Below are positions 19,820 through 25,659 of a stretch of 64,000 bases of DNA, one piece after another. The notes beneath the pieces are model-generated. The model searched no databases and was not told the origin of the DNA. It saw only the letters and a list, made by a program, of their open reading frames with translations. The translations under genes and the position numbers were made by a program. Position 1 is the first letter of the stretch, and each line of letters opens with the position of its first letter. Source of the DNA: Helicobacter cetorum MIT 00-7128 (lineage in GTDB: Bacteria; Campylobacterota; Campylobacteria; Campylobacterales; Helicobacteraceae); NCBI RefSeq assembly GCF_000259255.1, contig NC_017737.1, positions 1 to 64,000 on the forward strand. The letters are read 5' to 3'.

Positions 19820-20560
19820 CTAAGGTTTTTTACTCTTTAGATTTTCTCGCAAACTTTTTTTCTCATCACAACTTTTTTGATCCCCTAATTTACAAGCTTT
19901 TTTGAAGTAAAATAGAGCATTTTCTTGAGACATTACATCCAAACCCAATTCTTTATATGGTATCCAATAATAACTAGAGTTTTTATTATCAAGCGAATAG
20001 GTCTGTTGGAGTGCTCCTATCATAAAACAAGCTTCAGCATCTTTATTTGTGCACTTTTCTTTCAAAAAAGTCATTGGATTATGAAAACCTTTTATCTTAC
20101 CCCATTCATAACAATCAGCTATTAAAAAAGGATTACTACTATATGCTCGGCATGCTTTTTCATAATAAAGACTAGCTTTTTGAATGTCTTTTTTAGTGCC
20201 TTTTCCATAATGATACATCTTTGCCAAATTGCTATAAGCTTTGAAATTTTCTAACTCTGCTGAATTTAAATAACTCTTAAAAGCTATATCATAATATTTT
20301 TCTATTTTTGCCCTATCTTGATTTTCTCTATGCAATTTGTCTGCATACCTTTCGCAAATACTCCCTAACTCATAATAAGCTTCAGATTTGTCTTCTTTGC
20401 TAGATTTTCTGTCTCGAACTATTTTGAGAGCTGTATCAAAATTATATTTTGTTCCAAAATGACCGCTATCAATTAACACTTCTTTGGTGATTTTTTCTTG
20501 TTTTCCAACAAAGATAAATCCAATCACTACCACCAACAATAACACAAACTTGAAAATCAT
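19820..20560 (-). CDS. SEL1-like repeat protein, Helicobacter cysteine-rich type
   Basis: The 246-residue protein has an N-terminal membrane or signal segment (residues 2-19) and SEL1/TPR-like repeats such as AYSNLAKMYHYGKGTKKD and ALFYFKKACKLGDQKSC. Pairs of Cys spaced as in Hcp family proteins (AC ... DC, KC ... AC, AC ... SC) suggest disulfide-pinned helix pairs in the periplasm. Hcp proteins are secreted in H. pylori and some bind beta-lactams or act on host cells; here the role is only inferred. It is transcribed after the large membrane protein gene, 22 nt apart. Confidence 0.75.
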   Translation of the reverse strand: MIFKFVLLLVVVIGFIFVGKQEKITKEVLIDSGHFGTKYNFDTALKIVRDRKSSKEDKSEAYYELGSICERYADKLHRENQDRAKIEKYYDIAFKSYLNSAELENFKAYSNLAKMYHYGKGTKKDIQKASLYYEKACRAYSSNPFLIADCYEWGKIKGFHNPMTFLKEKCTNKDAEACFMIGALQQTYSLDNKNSSYYWIPYKELGLDVMSQENALFYFKKACKLGDQKSCDEKKSLRENLKSKKP

Positions 20561-20582
20561 TTAAAACTCCCTAATGCTTATA

Positions 20583-21848
20583 TTATCTCTTTTTAACAAC
20601 TAGTTCTCTTAAACCATATAAGGCAGTAAAAGTCCAAAGAATAAATACGCCTAAAGACACCCATCTGACCATCTCTATAGAATCATTTTTAATATCTAGA
20701 ATAAAGTCTCCTATTGTAACTTGAAAGATATACAAAATAATTACACTATACGCCCAAACCCACCATAAACAAGCATTAAGAACTCCAATAAAATATTTTT
20801 TCTCTCTAAAAAAGAGCAAAAAAGGGAATAAAGTTACTGCTAAAAACCTTTTATAAAAAGACTCTAGCCTTAAACCCAAAGACAACAACAAAATATAAGA
20901 TACCAAGATATACATAGAAAATTTATCATGTCCATAAAATTGAACAATGCAATAACCTACACTATAAACATAAAAAATCCAAAACGAAAACATATTTTGA
21001 GATATTTTTAATAATATAAATTTAGCCTTGCAAAACAACCACACCAAGAATTTATTGATTTTTAAATTGCTATCTAACTTTTGTAATTTTTTAGGAAATA
21101 TAAAAATTATAAAAAATATTATTGGAGGTAAGAAAATAATCTTAAAATAAATCCAAATATTACCTTGAACTAGTTGTTTTATGTGGTAAGGATAGCAATA
21201 GTCTGTCAAACATTTTATTCCTTTGTCATTATCTATTGGCTCTATAAACCATACAGTTATCGCAGAAGAAACAATCAAATAAATCATTCCAAAAACCAAA
21301 TACCCCGCAAATCTAAACGATAAAAGATACATAAATAAATTAAATTCTGTATTGTCAAATTTTTTACACAATAATTGAGATTTCTTGTTTTCTTGGACTT
21401 TCTTCATGCTATCTAGAACATTTTTCTCTTTTTTACGAATATCTTTAATTGTTTTTTGTTTATACGGATAGCAAAAATAGATTCTCTCCAAACTTTTAGC
21501 CAATGTTTTTTTGACCAAATATTTATCTCTATATCTACAGACAATCTCATCAAGAATTTCACGAGCAATACTTATGACTAGTATCGATAAACCAATAATA
21601 AAAATCATTGATAATGCAACATAAAGTTTTTCTAATTTTAAAAAATTAGTAAGAAATTTATAAATAGGGGTAATAATACCAACAATCGAACCAAGAATGG
21701 ACGCATAAAACAAAATTACCAAACGCCTAGCTTTTTCTTCCATTGTAGTGCTTTCAGATTCTATTTTTTTATAGATTTCAAAGTTATGTATTCTGTTAAT
21801 TTTGCCAAAAACTTCGGCTATATCATTATTCACTATTGCATTTCTCAA
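20583..21848 (-). CDS. large membrane protein of unknown function
   Basis: I do not recognise this 421-residue protein. It shows about ten hydrophobic helices, a charged cytoplasmic stretch around residues 105-170 and a Cys-containing periplasmic loop (GIKCLTDYCYPYH). The coding sequence is noticeably AT-rich, with many ATA, AAA and TTT codons, unlike the housekeeping genes nearby, which suggests acquisition. It is upstream of the SEL1-repeat gene and read in the same direction. Confidence 0.6.
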   Translation of the reverse strand: MRNAIVNNDIAEVFGKINRIHNFEIYKKIESESTTMEEKARRLVILFYASILGSIVGIITPIYKFLTNFLKLEKLYVALSMIFIIGLSILVISIAREILDEIVCRYRDKYLVKKTLAKSLERIYFCYPYKQKTIKDIRKKEKNVLDSMKKVQENKKSQLLCKKFDNTEFNLFMYLLSFRFAGYLVFGMIYLIVSSAITVWFIEPIDNDKGIKCLTDYCYPYHIKQLVQGNIWIYFKIIFLPPIIFFIIFIFPKKLQKLDSNLKINKFLVWLFCKAKFILLKISQNMFSFWIFYVYSVGYCIVQFYGHDKFSMYILVSYILLLSLGLRLESFYKRFLAVTLFPFLLFFREKKYFIGVLNACLWWVWAYSVIILYIFQVTIGDFILDIKNDSIEMVRWVSLGVFILWTFTALYGLRELVVKKR

Positions 21849-21980
21849 ATTATTTTTTGTCCTTATTTGTTTCAGATTATAACACTATCAATATTTTAAT
21901 CTAAAAATCAAACTAGAAAACCACTTATTGAATATTTTTTATTAATTTTACAAACTTAAAAGATTTAGCCACACTCAAAA

Positions 21981-22009
21981 ATATCGCTTGACTTTTCATC
22001 AAGTGATAT
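21981..22009 (-). terminator. terminator of alaS-maf
   Basis: An 11-bp stem ATATCGCTTGA / TCAAGTGATAT with one G-T pair and a 7-nt loop lies about 40 nt after maf; on the minus strand a TTTTTG tail follows. A good intrinsic terminator. Confidence 0.65.
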
Positions 22010-22048
22010 TATAAAAAATGATAAAAGCCATTAGGAGTGTCAATCTTT

Positions 22049-22606
22049 TTAAACCCCCAATCTCAACACCCCTAACAAGCCTTCAACATTCAACCCTAAC
22101 CCTACGCTTAAATTCCCTCTTGAACTTTTAATATAGGGCTTATGAAAATCTTCTAAGCGCACACAGCCTGCACTATTTTGCCATAAGTTACTTTCTAAGT
22201 ATTTTTCTATCTCGCTAGGATTAAATGCCCTTAAACACACCTTAAAGCTAGAAAAGTCTAGCCATTCTAGTGTGGGGGTAATTAAAGCACAGCAAGTTAG
22301 AATCTCTACTTCATTATGGCTTTGAAGTTTTAAAAATTCAAGGGCTTCTTGCTTGTTCTTGGCTTTTCGTTGCATTTTGTTATTCACGCTCACCACACTA
22401 TCAGCCACAACTACAGCACAATTATTTTTAACTAACTCTCTTGCTTTTTCTAATTTACCCTTACATGCTAGATAGACAAACTCTCTAGGGTCTGTTACAT
22501 TCAAGCTTTCTTCATCAAAGTCTAATGCCTTTTGTTTAAACTTAATCTTGCACTCTTTTAAAAGATTAGCCCTAGAATTAGATTGAGAGCCTAAAATAAG
22601 TTCCAT
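22049..22606 (-). CDS. maf: Maf family nucleotide pyrophosphatase
   Basis: The 185-residue protein matches Maf/YhdE-type house-cleaning pyrophosphatases, which hydrolyse non-canonical nucleoside triphosphates. The N-terminal LILGSQSNSRANLL holds the SxSxR signature and VVADSVVSVN the acidic metal-binding segment; the KNKQEALEFLK motif follows. It starts 1 nt after the alaS stop codon and is therefore translated from the same message. Confidence 0.88.
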   Translation of the reverse strand: MELILGSQSNSRANLLKECKIKFKQKALDFDEESLNVTDPREFVYLACKGKLEKARELVKNNCAVVVADSVVSVNNKMQRKAKNKQEALEFLKLQSHNEVEILTCCALITPTLEWLDFSSFKVCLRAFNPSEIEKYLESNLWQNSAGCVRLEDFHKPYIKSSRGNLSVGLGLNVEGLLGVLRLGV

Positions 22607-22607
22607 G

Positions 22608-25151
22608 CTATTTCTCTAAGGCTTTTAAAGCGATACTTTTTGCTAAATCAATCGCTTTTGGCAATTTCTCTGTATCCTTACCCCCAGCACTAGCAAAATC
22701 ATCTCTTCCGCCCCCTTTACCCCCTAAAATTTGTGCCACTTCCATAGCCCACACATTCGCCTTTAGGGGAGCGTTTTTCACTCCGCATGCTAAACTTAAA
22801 CGCTTATTATCTTTTTTAAACACCATAGCGAGCAATTTCTCATGCGCTTTTTTCAACCTGTCAATGATTTCTTTCACGTCGCCATTTTCAATTGCACCCA
22901 CAACCACACTCACGCCATTAGTGTTTTCAATGGGTAAGTCAATGTGAGTAGGAGCTTTTTGAATATTCTTCACGCTCTCTTTAAGCTTGTTAATGCCAGC
23001 GATTAAATCATTGTTTTTGAGTAAAACTTTAGCGTTCTTAAGCTCTTTATTTTCGCTCTTAGCTAATTCAAAAAGGGCTTTCCCACACACCGCTTCAATG
23101 CGTCTTACCCCACTACTCACCCCACTTTCTTTTATGATTCTAAACCCACCAATGAGTGCGGTATTTTCCACATGAATACCCCCACACAATTCAATGGACG
23201 CTTTTTCAAAGCTCACCACCCGCACATTTTCAGCATATTTTTCGCTAAATAAAGCTAACGCCCCCTTATCTTTAGCCTGATTTAAAGGCATATGCTCCAC
23301 TTGACTTTTTAAGTGCTTGAAAATTTGAGCGTTAACTAAACTTTCTACTTTTTCTAACTCTTCTTCACTTAATGCTTTGGAATGCGAAAAGTCAAATCGT
23401 AATCGTTTGGATTCTACTAAACTCCCCGCTTGATTCACATGCGAGCCTAAAACTTCTCTTAATGCGCTTTGTAATAAATGCGTCGCACTATGGTGTTTTG
23501 CAACTTCAAAGCGTTCATCACTTACTTTTGCTATTAAATCTATGCCTTTTTTAAGGGGTTTTTGAACTTTGAGAAGCGAAAAATTAAGCCCAAAAAAGTT
23601 CTTCGTATCTAATACAAGAGCCACTTCTTCATTATCTTTTAAAAGTGCGCCCTTATCTCCTATAGCTCCTCCACCTTCTGCATAAAAAGGTGTTTTTTCT
23701 AACAATACCCAGACTTCTTGCTTAGGACTAATCTCTGTGATTTCTTTAAATTCACTATCAAAAAAACCTAGTGCTTGAGTAGGACACTCTATTGCTTCAT
23801 ACCCTACAAATTCATTAGGCTTGTAAGTGCTTAAAATGGTGCTAAAATCAGCGTTGTTTTGTTTGCCTTTCCATGACGCCTTGGAGCGTTCAACTTGTTC
23901 TTGCATGCAACATTCAAAGCCTTTCATATCCACACATGCCCCACAACTTCTTAGCATATCATTCGTTAAATCTAAAGGAAATCCAAAGGTATCATAGAGC
24001 TTGAAAGCAATTTTTCCATCAAAGATTTTATTTTCATCTAAATGCTTTAAAGACAAATTAAAGAGCTCCATGCCAGATTCTAAAGTCTCTAAAAAACGCT
24101 CTTCTTCTTCAAAGCACTCTTTCATCACATTTTCTTTAGACTCTTTCAAATACGCATGCACACTAGCAAATTGCTCGCACACTACGCCCACAATTTTGTA
24201 TAGAAACGCATTCTTTAAGCCCATTAAATACCCATGTCTTAAGGCTCTTCTTAGAATGCGTCTTAGCACATAGCCACGACCTTCTTTATTGAAATGCACC
24301 CCTTGAGCGAGCAAAAACGCCACCGCTCTTGCATGATCAGCCACTACTCTAAAGCTTGGCTGAAACTCGCTGGTATAATCTAAGCTTGTAAGCTCGCTAA
24401 TTTCTTGCATTAGGGGTGTAAATAACGAAGAATCAAAATTATTGAGCTTGTTTTCTAAGAGAGCTTGCACCCTTTCTAAGCCCATACCTGTATCAATGCT
24501 AGGTTTTGGCAAGGGCGATAAAATACCATCACTAGAGCGTTCGTATTGCATAAACACTAAGTTCCAAATTTCTAAAAATCTATCGCCCTCGCCTCCAAAA
24601 TAATCTTCACTACTTTTAAAGTGCTTTTCGCCTTGGTCTATATAGATTTCACTACAAGGCCCACAAGGTCCTGTATCGCCCATTTGCCAAAAATTGTCTT
24701 TATCGCCCATTTTTTTGATTCTATCCACAGAGACAAATTTTTCCCACAACCTAAACGCCTCATCATCTTTTTCATGCACGCTAATATATAAATCCTTAGG
24801 TTTAAAACCTAAATTTTTGGTTACAAATTCCCATGCATTACAAATTGCCTCTTCTTTAAAATAATCTCCAAAAGAGAAATTCCCTAACATTTCAAAAAGG
24901 GTGTGGTGTCTTGCGGTATAACCCACATTTTCTAAGTCGTTATGCTTACCGCCTGCTCGCATGCATAATTGCGAAGAAGTCGCTCTAGGAGTGCTAGGCC
25001 TTGGCACAATACCTGTAAAAATATCCTTAAATTGCACCATTCCTGCATTAGTAAAAAGTAAGGTGGCATCATTAGGCACTAAGGGCATGCTAGGATAAAT
25101 CTCATGCCCCTTACTTTTAAAAAATTGTAAAAATTCATTACGAATATCCAT
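22608..25151 (-). CDS. alaS: alanyl-tRNA synthetase
   Basis: The 847-residue enzyme charges tRNA-Ala, including the tRNA-Ala(TGC) encoded at 11.5 kb. The N-terminal class II catalytic domain starts FLQFFKSKGHEIYPS; the editing domain has the zinc-binding HSATHLLQ and CGGIHV motifs; and the C-Ala domain ends with GKGGGRDDFASAGG. It heads the alaS-maf operon. Length is normal for the family and no damage is seen. Confidence 0.97.
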   Translation of the reverse strand: MDIRNEFLQFFKSKGHEIYPSMPLVPNDATLLFTNAGMVQFKDIFTGIVPRPSTPRATSSQLCMRAGGKHNDLENVGYTARHHTLFEMLGNFSFGDYFKEEAICNAWEFVTKNLGFKPKDLYISVHEKDDEAFRLWEKFVSVDRIKKMGDKDNFWQMGDTGPCGPCSEIYIDQGEKHFKSSEDYFGGEGDRFLEIWNLVFMQYERSSDGILSPLPKPSIDTGMGLERVQALLENKLNNFDSSLFTPLMQEISELTSLDYTSEFQPSFRVVADHARAVAFLLAQGVHFNKEGRGYVLRRILRRALRHGYLMGLKNAFLYKIVGVVCEQFASVHAYLKESKENVMKECFEEEERFLETLESGMELFNLSLKHLDENKIFDGKIAFKLYDTFGFPLDLTNDMLRSCGACVDMKGFECCMQEQVERSKASWKGKQNNADFSTILSTYKPNEFVGYEAIECPTQALGFFDSEFKEITEISPKQEVWVLLEKTPFYAEGGGAIGDKGALLKDNEEVALVLDTKNFFGLNFSLLKVQKPLKKGIDLIAKVSDERFEVAKHHSATHLLQSALREVLGSHVNQAGSLVESKRLRFDFSHSKALSEEELEKVESLVNAQIFKHLKSQVEHMPLNQAKDKGALALFSEKYAENVRVVSFEKASIELCGGIHVENTALIGGFRIIKESGVSSGVRRIEAVCGKALFELAKSENKELKNAKVLLKNNDLIAGINKLKESVKNIQKAPTHIDLPIENTNGVSVVVGAIENGDVKEIIDRLKKAHEKLLAMVFKKDNKRLSLACGVKNAPLKANVWAMEVAQILGGKGGGRDDFASAGGKDTEKLPKAIDLAKSIALKALEK

Positions 25152-25278
25152 AAAATTCCTTTTTGTGTGTGGTTTAAAAACGCTCTTTTAGGGTTTTTAA
25201 CTGCTTTTTGCCCTTTTAAGTTAATTTTTTAAAAAGATAGTTTATTATACACCACATTCCAAATTAAAGGAGAAAACC

Positions 25279-25509
25279 ATGTTTCATGAGTTTAGAGATG
25301 AAATCAGTGTGTTAAAAGCGAGCAATCCGCATTTTGACAAGATTTTTGAGCAACACAACCAGCTAGATGATGACATTAAAACCGCTGAGCAACAAAATGC
25401 TAGCGATGCTGAAATCAATCAAATGAAAAAACAAAAGCTAAAATTAAAAGATGAAATCCATGCAATGATTATGGAGTATAAAGAACAGCAAAAACCTAAA
25501 CATGTTTGA
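25279..25509 (+). CDS. DUF465 (YdcH-like) small coiled-coil protein
   Basis: This 76-residue helical protein begins MFHEFRDEISVLKASNPHF and continues as a charged coiled coil, as in the DUF465 family, whose function is unknown. A Shine-Dalgarno AAAGGAG precedes the ATG. It is divergent from alaS and followed by two hairpins. The neighbourhood, next to alaS, is the same as in H. pylori. Confidence 0.8.
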   Translation: MFHEFRDEISVLKASNPHFDKIFEQHNQLDDDIKTAEQQNASDAEINQMKKQKLKLKDEIHAMIMEYKEQQKPKHV

Positions 25510-25545
25510 GGCTAAGCCATCTTCTAAAGGTTTTAGAAATACATT

Positions 25546-25570
25546 CAAACGCTTTTTAAAAAAGCGTTTT
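25546..25570 (+). terminator. terminator hairpin after the DUF465 gene
   Basis: AAACGCTT and AAGCGTTT form an 8-bp stem around an A/T centre, followed by TTGC. It lies about 40 nt past the DUF465 stop codon. Confidence 0.5.
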
Positions 25571-25590
25571 GCTTACAGCCTTAAACTAAG

Positions 25591-25616
25591 CCCACTCGCT
25601 TATTTCAAGCGGTGGG
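25591..25616. repeat. strong GC hairpin resembling an IS200/IS605 end
   Basis: CCCAC-T-CGCTT pairs with AAGCG-GTGGG (ten pairs, one bulged T, loop ATTTC), followed by TTCTTAC and a T-run. GC-rich hairpins with a bulged T near the tip-proximal stem are the hallmark of IS200/IS605 subterminal ends, which Helicobacter genomes carry; but it could equally be a convergent terminator between the DUF465 and R-M genes. No transposase is present. Confidence 0.35.
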
Positions 25617-25659
25617 TTCTTACTTTTTTCAACATTTTAACTTTCCTATACGACCAAGT

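Noticed and set aside
17409-21848. A complete prophage
   Set aside because: Only the spanin-like pair recalls phage genes; no integrase, terminase, capsid or replication genes are present.
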